A stretch of 64,000 bases of DNA from Proluteimonas flavola (GTDB lineage: Bacteria > Pseudomonadota > Gammaproteobacteria > Xanthomonadales > Xanthomonadaceae), in assembly GCF_021191705.1 (NCBI RefSeq), contig NZ_JAIWPU010000035.1:1-64000 (forward strand), read 5' to 3'. Under the pieces are notes generated by a model. The model saw only the letters and a program-made list of their open reading frames with translations. It made no database searches and was not told where the DNA came from. Positions 44,917-56,483 of this stretch are shown one piece after another. The position numbers and the translations under genes are program-made. Position 1 is the stretch's first letter. Each line of letters opens with the position of its first letter.

Positions 44917-46236
44917 ACTCGAGAAGATGTGTCCGAGCAGGTCGTCGGGCAGGATCCGCCCGGTGATCGCGCCGACTGCGTCGTGCGCGACGCGCAGCGA
45001 TTCTGCGGCCAGCTCGAGATGTTGCGCGGCCAGCGTGCCGCGGGCGTCGTCCACGGCGTCAGCGGCGTCCCGCAGCGCGTCGACATGCCGCTGCCGCGCA
45101 GTGAATGCGCCTTCGCCCGCCAGTGTGTCGCCGCCGAGCCGGGCCTGCAGCGCATCGCGCAACGTGTCGAGGCCGGCCCCGGTGCGCGCGGACACCTGCA
45201 CGGCATCGCGCGTAACGAACGCGTCGGCTGCGAGCAGGTCGGTCTTGTTGTGCACGACGATGCGGTCGGCGACACCGGCAATGGCGTCTTCCACCGAGGC
45301 CCAACCCGCATCCGGATCCCGTGCATCGAGCACCACCAGCGCGAGATCGGCGCGTTGCAGTTCGGCGCGCGCGCGGCGCATGCCTTCGCGCTCGATCGCG
45401 TCGCCTTCGCTGCGCAGGCCCGCGGTATCGACCAGGGTGAGTTCGACGCCGCCGATGCGCAGCGTCTCGTGCAGCAGATCGCGCGTGGTGCCGGCGATGT
45501 CGGTGACGATGGCGCGGTCCACGCCGGCCAGCGCATTGAGCAGCGAGCTCTTGCCGGCATTCGGCGGTCCGACGATCACCGTATGCAGCCCGTCGCGCAG
45601 ACGCCGGCCCTGTTCGGCTTCGGCCAGCAGCTGCGACAGCGCCGCGGCGAGTGCGTCGATGCGCCGCGCGACCTCGTCGCCACCGAGGGTGTCGATCGGC
45701 TCGTCGGAGAAGTCGATCATCGCTTCGACATAGACGCGCAGATGCAGCAGTTCGGCGGCCAATGCATCGCAGCGATCGGAGAACACGCCATCGAGTGCGC
45801 GGCGTGCGGCGCGGGCCGCGCGGTCGTCGCCTGCGGCGATCAGATCGGCGACGGCTTCGGCCTGGGCCAGGTCGAGCCGGCCGTTGAGGAACGCGCGTTC
45901 GCTGAACTCACCGGGCCGCGCGAGCCGGGCGCCGAGCGTGCGACAGCGCGCCAGCAGCTGCTGCAGCACGACCGGGCTGCCGTGCGCCTGCAGCTCCACG
46001 ACGTCCTCGCCGGTGTAGCTGGCCGGGCCGGGAAACGCGAGCGCGAGGCCGTCGTCGAGCACGGCGCCATCGGCATCGCGGAAGCGCACGTGGTGCGCAT
46101 GACGCGCGCGCAGTGCGCGTCCGCACACCGCGCGCGCGATCGACAGCGACGCCGGGCCCGACAGGCGCACGATGCCAACGCCGCCTGCGCCGGGCGCGGT
46201 GGCGATCGCGGCGATGGTCTCGGTCGATGTCGTCAT
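44899..46236 (-). CDS. mnmE: tRNA modification GTPase MnmE (TrmE/ThdF)
   Basis: MnmE, with MnmG, installs the cmnm5 group on the wobble uridine of several tRNAs. The 445-residue length is normal. N-terminal formyl-THF-binding domain starts [19 protein letters not shown]; the G domain shows [14 protein letters not shown] (P-loop) near 220, DIAGTTRD near 246, DTAGLR near 268 and NKTD near 335. It ends with the conserved FCIGK, whose Cys is required in known MnmE. GAGGAGC 8 bases upstream supports ATG at 46236. Its 3' end is the island attachment site and reads through intact. Confidence 0.97.
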   Translation of the reverse strand: MTTSTETIAAIATAPGAGGVGIVRLSGPASLSIARAVCGRALRARHAHHVRFRDADGAVLDDGLALAFPGPASYTGEDVVELQAHGSPVVLQQLLARCRTLGARLARPGEFSERAFLNGRLDLAQAEAVADLIAAGDDRAARAARRALDGVFSDRCDALAAELLHLRVYVEAMIDFSDEPIDTLGGDEVARRIDALAAALSQLLAEAEQGRRLRDGLHTVIVGPPNAGKSSLLNALAGVDRAIVTDIAGTTRDLLHETLRIGGVELTLVDTAGLRSEGDAIEREGMRRARAELQRADLALVVLDARDPDAGWASVEDAIAGVADRIVVHNKTDLLAADAFVTRDAVQVSARTGAGLDTLRDALQARLGGDTLAGEGAFTARQRHVDALRDAADAVDDARGTLAAQHLELAAESLRVAHDAVGAITGRILPDDLLGHIFSSFCIGK

Positions 46237-46254
46237 GTCGTTGCTCCTCAACGC

Positions 46255-46280
46255 ACGAGCCCGCCATGCGGCGGGCTCGT
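46255..46280. other. Hairpin in the yidC-mnmE gap
   Basis: ACGAGCCCGCC and its complement form an 11-bp stem with a 4-base loop between yidC and mnmE. No T-run follows on the minus strand, so it is more likely an attenuating or processing hairpin than a full terminator. On the minus strand the mnmE ribosome site follows 10 bases later. Confidence 0.55.
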
Positions 46281-46302
46281 GGAGATTGCGTCGGCGCGGC
46301 CG

Positions 46303-48015
46303 TCAGGCCTTCGCCGGCGCCTCGCTGTAGCGCTTGATCATCCACCACTGCTGCAGCAGGCCGAGCCCGCCGTTGGTCACCCAGTACAGCACCAGACCGG
46401 ACGGGAAGAAGATCATGATCGCGCCGAACACCAGCGGCATGAACTGCATGATCTTCTGCTGCATCGGATCCATGCCGACCATCGGCGTGAGCTTCTGCGT
46501 CGCCCACATGATCGCGATGTTGAGCACCGGCAGGATGAAGTACGGGTCGCGCGCGGTCAGATCCTGGATCCACAGCATCCACGGCGTGTGGCGCAGTTCC
46601 ACCGACTCGAGCAGCACCCAGTACAGGGCGAAGAACACTGGCATCTGCAGCAGCACCGGCAGACAGCCGCCGATCGGGTTGATCTTCTCCTTCTTGTAGA
46701 GCTCCATCATCGCCTGCTGGAACTTCTGCTTGTCGTCGCCGTAGCGCTCCTTGAGCTGGGCGATGCGCGGCTGGAACTTGCGCATCTTCGCCATCGACTT
46801 GTACTGCGCGACCGACAACGGATACAGCGCCAGCTTCACCAGCAGCACCAGGCCGATGATCGACCAGCCCCAGTTGCCGATCAGGCCGTGCAACTTGGAG
46901 AGGATCCAGAACAGGCCTTCGCCGAGCATCGCGAAGATCGAGAAGCGGCTGTAGTCGACGACGCGGTCGAGACCGCGCACGCCCTGCGCCTGGATCAGAT
47001 CGACCTGCTTGGGGCCGACCCACAGACGCGCGGTGGTGGAAACCTGCTGACCGGCCGGCACTGCGACCGGCGCACCGAACTCGCGGATCAGGTACCGCGG
47101 CGCGCCGGTACTGCGGTCGATCTGCATCGAGATCGTGCCGGTGTCGTCCGGACGCGGGATCCACGCACTGAAGAAGTGGTGCTGGACCATCGCGATCCAG
47201 ATCTGGCTGTCCTTCGCGTTGAGCGGGCCGTCGCTCTCGAAATCGCCGAGCTGGCGGCGGCTGTAGCCGATGTCGCTGCCGAACCAGGTCGCACCGGTCA
47301 GGCTGTAGGACTCGGGATTGGTCATGCCGCGCTTGACCGCCGGTTCGGTGCGGATCAGCTGGCGGTACGGGAAGCCCTGCCACGCGGCCGTGCCGGTGTT
47401 GACGATCTCGTCGCGGACCTCGATCGCGTAGTCGCCGCGGGTCAGCACGAAGCTGCGGCGGATCGTCACGCCATCGGCGCCGGTCCACACGAACGGCACG
47501 ATGACGCTGTTCTCACCCTCGGCGAGCACGGCCGACGTGGCGGTACCTTCGGGCACGAACTGGCCCTCGTGGCTCGGCGCGGCATTGCTGCTGCTGACCC
47601 AGCCGGTCTGCGCGGCGTAGTAGTGCAGCGGATCGGTGTCGAACATCCGCACCGGCGGCGCGCCGTCCTCGCGGGTCTGCGGATACGCCAGCAGGTCGGC
47701 TTCGATCACGTTGCCGGCGTCGAGCACCACCCGCAGCACGTCGGTCTGGGCGACGACCTGGCGCGCGGCCGGTGCGGCGGCAGCGGATACAGGCGCGGCG
47801 CCAGGCGCCGGCGGCACCGGCGCGGCATCGGTGGGCGCAGTCGGCACGGCGGCACTGCCGGCGGCGGCACCCGGCACGGTGACCGACGGTGCCGCCTGCG
47901 CGGCGCTGGTCTGCGGCTGGGTCGCGGCTGCGGTCTTTTCCTTGCCCCACTCCATCCACAACAACACGGCCACCATCAGCCAGGCGAGGACGAGGAAAGT
48001 ACGGATCTGGTTCAT
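46303..48015 (-). CDS. yidC: Membrane protein insertase YidC
   Basis: Inner-membrane insertase and chaperone (YidC/Oxa1 family), 570 residues. N-terminal transmembrane segment FLVLAWLMVAVLLWMEW at residues 6-22, then an Ala/Pro-rich linker and the large periplasmic domain. The C-terminal five-helix core from about 360 includes QFMPLVFGAIMIFF near 510. ATG at 48015 matches the usual start MNQIRTFLV. The rnpA stop is only 13 bases upstream, leaving no room for the yidD gene found between rnpA and yidC in many relatives. Confidence 0.97.
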   Translation of the reverse strand: MNQIRTFLVLAWLMVAVLLWMEWGKEKTAAATQPQTSAAQAAPSVTVPGAAAGSAAVPTAPTDAAPVPPAPGAAPVSAAAAPAARQVVAQTDVLRVVLDAGNVIEADLLAYPQTREDGAPPVRMFDTDPLHYYAAQTGWVSSSNAAPSHEGQFVPEGTATSAVLAEGENSVIVPFVWTGADGVTIRRSFVLTRGDYAIEVRDEIVNTGTAAWQGFPYRQLIRTEPAVKRGMTNPESYSLTGATWFGSDIGYSRRQLGDFESDGPLNAKDSQIWIAMVQHHFFSAWIPRPDDTGTISMQIDRSTGAPRYLIREFGAPVAVPAGQQVSTTARLWVGPKQVDLIQAQGVRGLDRVVDYSRFSIFAMLGEGLFWILSKLHGLIGNWGWSIIGLVLLVKLALYPLSVAQYKSMAKMRKFQPRIAQLKERYGDDKQKFQQAMMELYKKEKINPIGGCLPVLLQMPVFFALYWVLLESVELRHTPWMLWIQDLTARDPYFILPVLNIAIMWATQKLTPMVGMDPMQQKIMQFMPLVFGAIMIFFPSGLVLYWVTNGGLGLLQQWWMIKRYSEAPAKA

Positions 48016-48028
48016 CAGGCAGGCAGGC

Positions 48029-48445
48029 TCATGCGCCGGAAGACACCGGCGTGGATGGAATCGGGGAGGCGGGCATTGTGCCGGCCGCGGATGACGGCGG
48101 CAACGCGCGGGCACGCCGCAACACGTTGAGGAACGCGGCGCGCAATGCGGGATTGTCGGCCTGCGCCGCGGCCGGACGGGCCACGACGACGTAGCTGCCC
48201 GGCGCCAGCTGCGGCTGCATCAGGCGGAAGGCATCGCGCAGGACACGCTTGATCCGGTTGCGGCCGACGGCGCGCTTGTCGACCTTGCGCGACACTGCGA
48301 GGCCCAGACGCGCCGGTCCTGCCTCGGACAACCGGTGGACGGCCAGCATCGGCGACGCAGTCCGCGTCGCACCGGCGAAGATTCGATCGAAATCCGCACG
48401 CGCGCGCACACGCACGTGCCGCGGATAGCGGACACCGGCGGTCAT
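48029..48445 (-). CDS. rnpA: Ribonuclease P protein component
   Basis: The 138-residue protein subunit of RNase P, which matures tRNA 5' ends. The start MTAGVRYPRHVRV places the conserved RVRARADFDRIF near residue 11. The RNR signature, KRAVGRNRIKRVLRDAFR, is visible near residues 60-77. The C-terminal tail of about 35 residues is Ala/Pro-rich and longer than in E. coli. It follows rpmH by 61 bases in the usual rpmH-rnpA pair. Confidence 0.94.
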   Translation of the reverse strand: MTAGVRYPRHVRVRARADFDRIFAGATRTASPMLAVHRLSEAGPARLGLAVSRKVDKRAVGRNRIKRVLRDAFRLMQPQLAPGSYVVVARPAAAQADNPALRAAFLNVLRRARALPPSSAAGTMPASPIPSTPVSSGA

Positions 48446-48506
48446 GGAAGCAGCGCTGCAGAACGGGTCGGGAGTGCGGAGACGCGACTCACCGACCCGG
48501 AGGGCT

Positions 48507-48647
48507 TCAGGCCGAGAGGACCTTGCGGCCCTTCGCGCGGCGACGCGCGAGGATCTTGCGGCCATCGGCCGTCGCCATGCGGGCACGGAAACCGTGGTCG
48601 CGCTTGCGCTTGAGGTTGCTGGGCTGATAGGTGCGCTTGGTAGCCAT
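48507..48647 (-). CDS. rpmH: 50S ribosomal protein L34
   Basis: A 46-residue, highly basic L34. It begins [20 protein letters not shown] and ends in GRKVLSA, near-invariant in proteobacteria. It is divergent from dnaA and starts the rpmH-rnpA-yidC-mnmE transcription unit. Confidence 0.97.
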   Translation of the reverse strand: MATKRTYQPSNLKRKRDHGFRARMATADGRKILARRRAKGRKVLSA

Positions 48648-48686
48648 GGTCGAGCCCTTCGGGCAACGTGACGAATAGAACCGGAA

Positions 48687-48716
48687 ATTCTAGCGGCCCG
48701 CTGTGGGGCCGGTCAA
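48687..48716 (-). promoter_or_regulatory. Sigma-70 promoter of rpmH
   Basis: On the minus strand TTGACC (48711-48716) and TAGAAT (48687-48692) are separated by 18 bases, about 40 bases upstream of the rpmH start codon. A near-consensus promoter for a highly expressed ribosomal gene. Confidence 0.7.
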
Positions 48717-48852
48717 GCCGGTGCGCCCGTCGGGTCTGCGGGGGCTGCGCTGGGGCGGGCCGCGGGTGGCGGCATGATAGTCTGCGTGCCCTTCCCCGGC
48801 GACCTTGGCCGCGCATCTGCGTGGCGGCGCCCGCTTTGTCGAATTCCGCCGC

Positions 48853-50193
48853 ATGATGGATGCCTGGCCCCGCTGCCTTCAACGCCTCGAAGCCGAGTTT
48901 CCGGCCGAGGATGTCCACACCTGGCTCAAGCCGCTCCAGGCCCACGCCGACGACCGCTCGACCGTGCTGTATGCGCCCAATGCCTTCGTCCGCGACGAGG
49001 TGCAGGCGCGCTACATGCCGCGTATCCGCGAGTTGCTGGCGCATTTCGCCGGCGTCGAGGATGTGAGCCTGCAGGTCGGTTCGCTGCCGCGCGCGGTGCC
49101 GCCAGCGGCGACGACGGGTCTGTCGAGTGGCGATGCGCGGGCGCAGCCTGCCACGCCGATCGAAGCCTTCGCCGGCAACATGGACAGTCATTACACCTTC
49201 GACAACTTCGTCGAGGGCCGCAGCAACCAGATGGGCCGCGCCGCCGCCTGGCAGGCCGCGCTCAAGCCGGGCGACCGCGCCCACAACCCCTTGCTGCTCT
49301 ACGGCGGCACGGGCCTGGGCAAGACCCATCTGATGTTCGCCGCCGGCAACGCGATGCGCCAGGCCAATCCGCGTGCGCGCGTGCTGTATCTGCGTTCGGA
49401 GGAGTTCTACAGCGCGTTCTTCCGCTCGATCCAGGAAAAGACCTCGGACCAGTTCAAGCGCCAGTTCCGCCAGATCGACGCGCTGCTGATCGACGACATC
49501 CAGTTCTTCGCCGGCAAGGACCGCACCCAGGAAGAGTTCTTCCACACCTTCAATACGCTGTTCGACAGCAAGCAGCAGATCATCATGACCTGCGACCGCT
49601 ATCCGCGTGAGGTGGAGGGCCTGGAGCCGCGGCTGAAGTCGCGCCTGGCCTGGGGCCTGTCGGTGGCGATCGATCCGCCCGATTTCGAGACCCGCGCGGC
49701 GATCGTGCTGGCCAAGGCCGCCGAACGCGGCACCCAGGTGCCCGACGACGTGGCCTTCCTGCTGGCCAAGAAGATGCATTCGAACGTGCGCGACCTCGAG
49801 GGCGCGCTCAATACGCTGGCCGCACGCGCGAACTTCATGGGCCGGGCGATCACCGTCGAGTTCGCCCAGGAGACGCTGCGCGACCTGCTGCGCGCCCAGC
49901 AGCAGGCGATCAGCATGTCCAACATCCAGAAGGTCGTGGCCGACTACTACGGCCTGCAGATCAAGGACCTGCTCTCCAAGCGCCGTACGCGCTCGCTGGC
50001 GCGTCCCCGTCAGGTGGCGATGGCGCTGTCCAAGGAACTCACCGAGCACAGCCTGCCGGAGATCGGCGAGGCCTTCGCGGGCCGAGACCACACCACCGTG
50101 CTGCACGCCTGCCGGCAGATCCGCACCCTGATCGAAAGCGACGGCAAATTGCGCGAGGATTGGGACAAGCTGATCCGTAAACTCAGCGAGTAA
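48853..50193 (+). CDS. dnaA: Chromosomal replication initiator DnaA
   Basis: Initiator ATPase, 446 residues. Domain I starts [15 protein letters not shown], domain II is a short linker (to about 115), the AAA+ domain shows [11 protein letters not shown] near 152 and LLIDDIQFF near 215, and domain IV ends with the DnaA-box reader [14 protein letters not shown] near 415-428. ATG at 48853 (or the adjacent ATG at 48856) matches the family N-terminus. There is no clear Shine-Dalgarno. It opens the dnaA-oriC-dnaN unit. Confidence 0.97.
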   Translation: MMDAWPRCLQRLEAEFPAEDVHTWLKPLQAHADDRSTVLYAPNAFVRDEVQARYMPRIRELLAHFAGVEDVSLQVGSLPRAVPPAATTGLSSGDARAQPATPIEAFAGNMDSHYTFDNFVEGRSNQMGRAAAWQAALKPGDRAHNPLLLYGGTGLGKTHLMFAAGNAMRQANPRARVLYLRSEEFYSAFFRSIQEKTSDQFKRQFRQIDALLIDDIQFFAGKDRTQEEFFHTFNTLFDSKQQIIMTCDRYPREVEGLEPRLKSRLAWGLSVAIDPPDFETRAAIVLAKAAERGTQVPDDVAFLLAKKMHSNVRDLEGALNTLAARANFMGRAITVEFAQETLRDLLRAQQQAISMSNIQKVVADYYGLQIKDLLSKRRTRSLARPRQVAMALSKELTEHSLPEIGEAFAGRDHTTVLHACRQIRTLIESDGKLREDWDKLIRKLSE

Positions 50194-50447
50194 GCTGTGC
50201 ATCGCCGGGCCCTGCACAACAGGGGGACCGGAGGTGGAGAGGCTGTGGACAACTTGAGGGGTCGAAAGTTGTCCACAGCTTGATCCACCCCTCCACACCG
50301 CACTGTCCACCGGGTTTGGAGGTCCGAAAAACGTAATCGATTCAGTGGTTTGCAGTAGATACCAACCGATTCTGGCCTCACCCAGCACCACCATTTTTAG
50401 ATTTATATCCTTTTTATAAAAGCACGGGACAAGGGGATAACACCGAC
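50194..50447. other. Origin of replication candidate (oriC)
   Basis: The 254-base dnaA-dnaN gap holds DnaA-box-like 9-mers: TGTGGACAA at 50244-50252 (complement TTGTCCACA) and TTGTCCACA at 50269-50277, two inverted sites one mismatch from the TTATCCACA consensus, plus weaker TGATCCACC (50281) and CTGTCCACC. An AT-rich tract (TTTTTAGATTTATATCC, 50394-50410, then TTTTTATAAA) is the likely unwinding element just before dnaN. This position is standard for gamma-proteobacterial origins of this family. Confidence 0.75.
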
Positions 50448-51548
50448 ATGCGTTTCAGTCTCCAACGCGAAACACTGCTCAAGCCGCTGGCCCAGGTCGT
50501 CAACGTCGTCGAGCGCCGCCAGACCCTGCCCGTGCTGGCCAACCTGCTGGTCCAGGTCCAGGACGGCCAGCTGTCGTTGACCGGTACCGACCTCGAAGTC
50601 GAGATGGTCTCTCGCCGCGCGGTCGACGATGCCCAGGACGGCGAGACCACGATTCCAGCGCGCAAACTGTTCGACATCGTTCGCGCATTACCCGACGGCA
50701 GCAAAATCGTGATCTCGCAGTCGGGCGAGAAGATCACCGTGCAGGCCGGTCGCAGCCGCTTCACGCTGTCGAGCCTGCCGGCCGGCGACTTCCCGTCCGT
50801 GGACGAGGTCGAAGCCACAGATCGCATCGCGGTGCCGGAAGCGGCGCTCAAGGAACTCATCGAGCGCACCGCGTTCGCAATGGCGCAGCAGGACGTCCGC
50901 TACTACCTCAACGGCCTGTTGTTCGATCTTGGCGATACACGCCTGCGCTGCGTGGCGACCGACGGCCACCGTCTCGCGCTGTGCGAAACGACGCTGGAGA
51001 CGGCGGTCCAGACCAAGCGCCAGATCATCCTTCCGCGCAAGGGCGTGACCGAGTTGCAGCGCCTGCTCGAAGGCGGCGACAAGACCCTGGAACTGGAACT
51101 CGGCCGCAACCACCTGCGGGTCAAGCGCGACGATGTCACCTTCACCAGCAAGCTGATCGACGGCCGCTTCCCGGATTACGAGGCGGTGATTCCGATCGGT
51201 GCCGACCGCGAAGTCACGATCGACCGCGAACTGCTGCGCGCCGCACTGCAGCGCGTGGCGATCCTGTCGAACGAGAAGTACCGCGGTGTCCGGCTGGAAG
51301 TCTCGCCGGGCACGGTGCGCATCAACGCGCACAACCCTGAGCAGGAGGAGGCGCACGAGGAAGTCGAGGCCGACACCAAGGTCGACGACCTGGCGGTGGG
51401 CTTCAACGTGAATTACCTGCTGGACGCGCTGACCGCGCTGCGCGGCGAACAGGTGATCCTGAAACTGCGCGATGCGAACTCGTCCGCGCTGGTGCGCGAG
51501 GCGACCGACGAGCGCAGCCGTCACGTGGTGATGCCGCTGCGTCTCTGA
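50448..51548 (+). CDS. dnaN: DNA polymerase III subunit beta (sliding clamp)
   Basis: Ring-shaped processivity clamp for replicative polymerases, 366 residues and three repeats. It starts MRFSLQRETLLKPL and ends HVVMPLRL, close to the E. coli end that forms part of the hydrophobic ligand pocket. RBS AAGGGGAT lies 11 bases before the ATG. A GC-rich hairpin and a parS-like site follow its stop. Confidence 0.97.
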   Translation: MRFSLQRETLLKPLAQVVNVVERRQTLPVLANLLVQVQDGQLSLTGTDLEVEMVSRRAVDDAQDGETTIPARKLFDIVRALPDGSKIVISQSGEKITVQAGRSRFTLSSLPAGDFPSVDEVEATDRIAVPEAALKELIERTAFAMAQQDVRYYLNGLLFDLGDTRLRCVATDGHRLALCETTLETAVQTKRQIILPRKGVTELQRLLEGGDKTLELELGRNHLRVKRDDVTFTSKLIDGRFPDYEAVIPIGADREVTIDRELLRAALQRVAILSNEKYRGVRLEVSPGTVRINAHNPEQEEAHEEVEADTKVDDLAVGFNVNYLLDALTALRGEQVILKLRDANSSALVREATDERSRHVVMPLRL

Positions 51549-51583
51549 CGCCATCGGTAGACTGGGCGCCCGTCGCCCACACA

Positions 51584-51599
51584 TGTTTCACGTGGAACA
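51584..51599. promoter_or_regulatory. parS: parS-like site 1
   Basis: TGTTTCACGTGGAACA, one base from the canonical TGTTTCACGTGAAACA bound by ParB. It lies 36 bases after dnaN. Confidence 0.85.
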
Positions 51600-51600
51600 C

Positions 51601-51622
51601 GACGCCCGGCTTGCCGGGCGTC
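51601..51622 (+). terminator. GC-rich hairpin after dnaN
   Basis: GACGCCCGGC and its complement with a 2-base loop, followed by TTCC. It could end dnaN transcription, though there is only a short T-run, and it abuts the first parS site. Confidence 0.5.
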
Positions 51623-51688
51623 TTCCGTTCCGGCCCGACGACTGCGCCTACGGCGGCAGGCGCCGAGAAAGCCACTCCCAGGATTTCC

Positions 51689-52786
51689 GTGCAGATCACC
51701 CGCTTAGACCTCCACAACGTGCGCAATCTGCAGCCCACCTCGCTGCGGCCCGGACCCGGGCTGAATCTGCTGCTCGGCGACAACGGCGCGGGCAAGACCA
51801 GCGTGCTCGAGGGGCTGCACCTGATGGCCTACGGCCGCAGCTTCCGCGGTCGCGTGCGCGACGGACTGGTGCAGCGCGGGCGCGAGGCGGTCGAGCTGTA
51901 CGCCGAATGGCGCGAAGATCCCGCGCATCCGGATCGCTTCCGTCGGGCCGGGCTTCGCCATACCGGCCAGGACTGGAGCGGCCGTCTGGACGGCGAGGAC
52001 GTTGCCCAGCTCGGCGATCTGTGCGCGGCGCTGATGGTCGTGACCTTCGAACCGGGCAGCCATGCGCTAATGTCCGGCAGCAGCGAAGTCCGGCGCCGGT
52101 TTCTCGACTGGGGACTGTTCCACGTGGAACAGGACTTCCTGCAGCAATGGCGCCGCTACGCCCGGGCGCTGCGGCAGCGCAATGCGCTGCTCAAGTCCGG
52201 CGCCGGTGGCGCGCAGCTCGACGCCTGGGATCACGAGCTCGCCGAAGCGGCGCTGCCGCTCGATACGCGACGCGAAGCTTATCTTCGGCGGCTGCAGGTT
52301 GCGTTACAGGGGGTCGCCGGGCAGGTCGCGCCGGCGCTCGGCGCGCCGGAACTCGTCTTCCTGCCCGGCTGGCGCCGCCAGGAGTTGTCGCTGGCGGATG
52401 CGCTGATGGTGGCCCGCGACCGTGACCGCACAGCGGGCCACACCAGCGTCGGTCCGCATCGGGCCGACTGGCGGATCCGCTTCGACGATCGGCCCGAACA
52501 GTCGCTGCTGTCGCGCGGCCAGGCCAAGCAGTCCGCATTGTGCTGTCTGCTCAGCCAAGCGCGGGACTGCGCCGACCGGTGCGAAGGCCGTTGGCCGGTG
52601 ATCGCGCTCGACGATCTGGCCTCGGAACTGGATCGTCATCACCAGCAACAGGTACTGGCGTATCTGCGGGATGCCGGGGCCCAGGTTCTGATCACCGGTA
52701 CCGAACGTCCGGACTACTGGTCCGACGCAGTAAGAGAAGACGCGACGACGTTCCACGTGGAACATGGTGTTGTCCGGCCGGCTTGA
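51689..52786 (+). CDS. recF: DNA replication/repair protein RecF
   Basis: Loads RecA at gaps with RecO and RecR; 365 residues, close to E. coli's 357. It shows the P-loop LLLGDNGAGKTSVLEGLHL near 33-51, LLSRGQAKQ (ABC signature-like) near 275 and LDDLASELD near 310 (Walker B and D loop). GTG at 51689 is chosen because GGAT lies 8 bases upstream and homologues begin ITRLDLHNVRNL. A parS site lies inside the gene at 52116 and another overlaps the C-terminal codons, giving the translated words LFHVEQ and FHVEH. Confidence 0.95.
   Translation: MQITRLDLHNVRNLQPTSLRPGPGLNLLLGDNGAGKTSVLEGLHLMAYGRSFRGRVRDGLVQRGREAVELYAEWREDPAHPDRFRRAGLRHTGQDWSGRLDGEDVAQLGDLCAALMVVTFEPGSHALMSGSSEVRRRFLDWGLFHVEQDFLQQWRRYARALRQRNALLKSGAGGAQLDAWDHELAEAALPLDTRREAYLRRLQVALQGVAGQVAPALGAPELVFLPGWRRQELSLADALMVARDRDRTAGHTSVGPHRADWRIRFDDRPEQSLLSRGQAKQSALCCLLSQARDCADRCEGRWPVIALDDLASELDRHHQQQVLAYLRDAGAQVLITGTERPDYWSDAVREDATTFHVEHGVVRPA
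52116..52131. promoter_or_regulatory. parS: parS-like site 2 (inside recF)
   Basis: TGTTCCACGTGGAACA, a perfect palindrome, two changes from the canonical site. It encodes part of recF (Leu-Phe-His-Val-Glu). Confidence 0.8.
52749..52764. promoter_or_regulatory. parS: parS-like site 3 (recF 3' end)
   Basis: CGTTCCACGTGGAACA, with the first base altered relative to the other sites. Confidence 0.7.
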
Positions 52787-52822
52787 GTTTCGGGCGCGCA
52801 ATCGCCAGAAACGCGCATTTGG

Positions 52823-52838
52823 TGTTCCACGTGAAACA
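52823..52838. promoter_or_regulatory. parS: parS-like site 4
   Basis: TGTTCCACGTGAAACA, one base from canonical, in the recF-gyrB gap. Confidence 0.85.
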
Positions 52839-52857
52839 TCATGTACTCCGGTTCTGA

Positions 52858-55455
<2,598 letters not shown>

Positions 55456-55563
55456 ACCGTCCCGCTGCGCCTCACCGTGCGCCTCCGTATGGAGGCCGCG
55501 ATTGACGGCGCGTTAATCCAAGCCGTTCTAAAAGGTGGGTTCTTGAACAGGGGAGTCTCGTCC

Positions 55564-56373
55564 ATGAAAACCTCTATTGCGGCGCTCGCCGCGGCTGTGC
55601 TGCTTGCCGGCTGCGCGACCACCACGTCCCCGACCGGACGTACCCAGTACGTCGGCGCCGTCTCGCAGGCCCAACTCAACCAGATGGGCGAGGCGGCATT
55701 CGCCGAGACCAAGACCCAGATGCGCGCCTCGACCGATGCGAAGCAGCAGGCCTACGTGCGCTGCATCGTCACCGACATCGTCCGCGAACTGCCGGCCAAC
55801 TGGCAGCAGCTCAACTGGGAATCGGTGGTCTTCGTCGACGACAACCCGAACGCGTTCGCATTGCCGGGCGGCAAGGTCGGCGTGCACACCGGCATCCTCA
55901 AGGTCGCGCAGAACCAGGATCAGCTGGCGGCAGTGATCGCGCACGAGATCGGCCACGTCTACGCCAACCACCACGACGAACGTGTCACGCGGCAGATGGG
56001 CGCCCAAGGCGCGCTCGGAGTCGTCGGTGCGATCGCAGGCTCTCGCTACGGTGAAGGTGCGCAGCAGGCGACGAGTCAGTTTGGTGGTGCGGCGGCGCAA
56101 GGCCTGTTCCTGCTCCCGGGCACGCGCACGCAGGAAACCGAGGCCGACGTCGTCGGACAGGACCTGATGGCCAAGGCCGGCTTCGATCCGCGCGCGGCCG
56201 TCGGCCTGTGGCAGAACATGATCGCGGCCAGCGGCGGCAGCCGTCCCCCGCAGTGGCTGTCGACGCATCCCAATCCCGAAAGCCGCATCAGCGAACTGCA
56301 GACGCGTGCGGCGAGCCTCGTGTCGACCTACGAGCAGGCGCAGGCCGCAGGCAAGCGTCCGCGCTGCGGTTGA
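55564..56373 (+). CDS. M48-family zinc metalloprotease lipoprotein
   Basis: A 269-residue exported protease of the M48 (HtpX/LoiP-BepA-like) group. The signal MKTSIAALAAAVLLAGC has a lipobox cysteine. The active site is HEIGHVYANHH near residue 125, with the third zinc-ligand Glu probably in ETEADVVGQD near 195. RBS GGGGAG precedes the ATG. It likely degrades misassembled outer-membrane proteins. Its position just after gyrB is conserved in Xanthomonadaceae as I know them. Confidence 0.85.
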   Translation: MKTSIAALAAAVLLAGCATTTSPTGRTQYVGAVSQAQLNQMGEAAFAETKTQMRASTDAKQQAYVRCIVTDIVRELPANWQQLNWESVVFVDDNPNAFALPGGKVGVHTGILKVAQNQDQLAAVIAHEIGHVYANHHDERVTRQMGAQGALGVVGAIAGSRYGEGAQQATSQFGGAAAQGLFLLPGTRTQETEADVVGQDLMAKAGFDPRAAVGLWQNMIAASGGSRPPQWLSTHPNPESRISELQTRAASLVSTYEQAQAAGKRPRCG

Positions 56374-56483
56374 GCGCGTCTCACCGGCGCCTGCGCGCAG
56401 CTCCGCAACCATCCGGCGATAATCGCCGTATCCAGACTCCGGCCCCCGGCGTACCGCGGGCCACCTGCCAATCGAGGTGCTCC

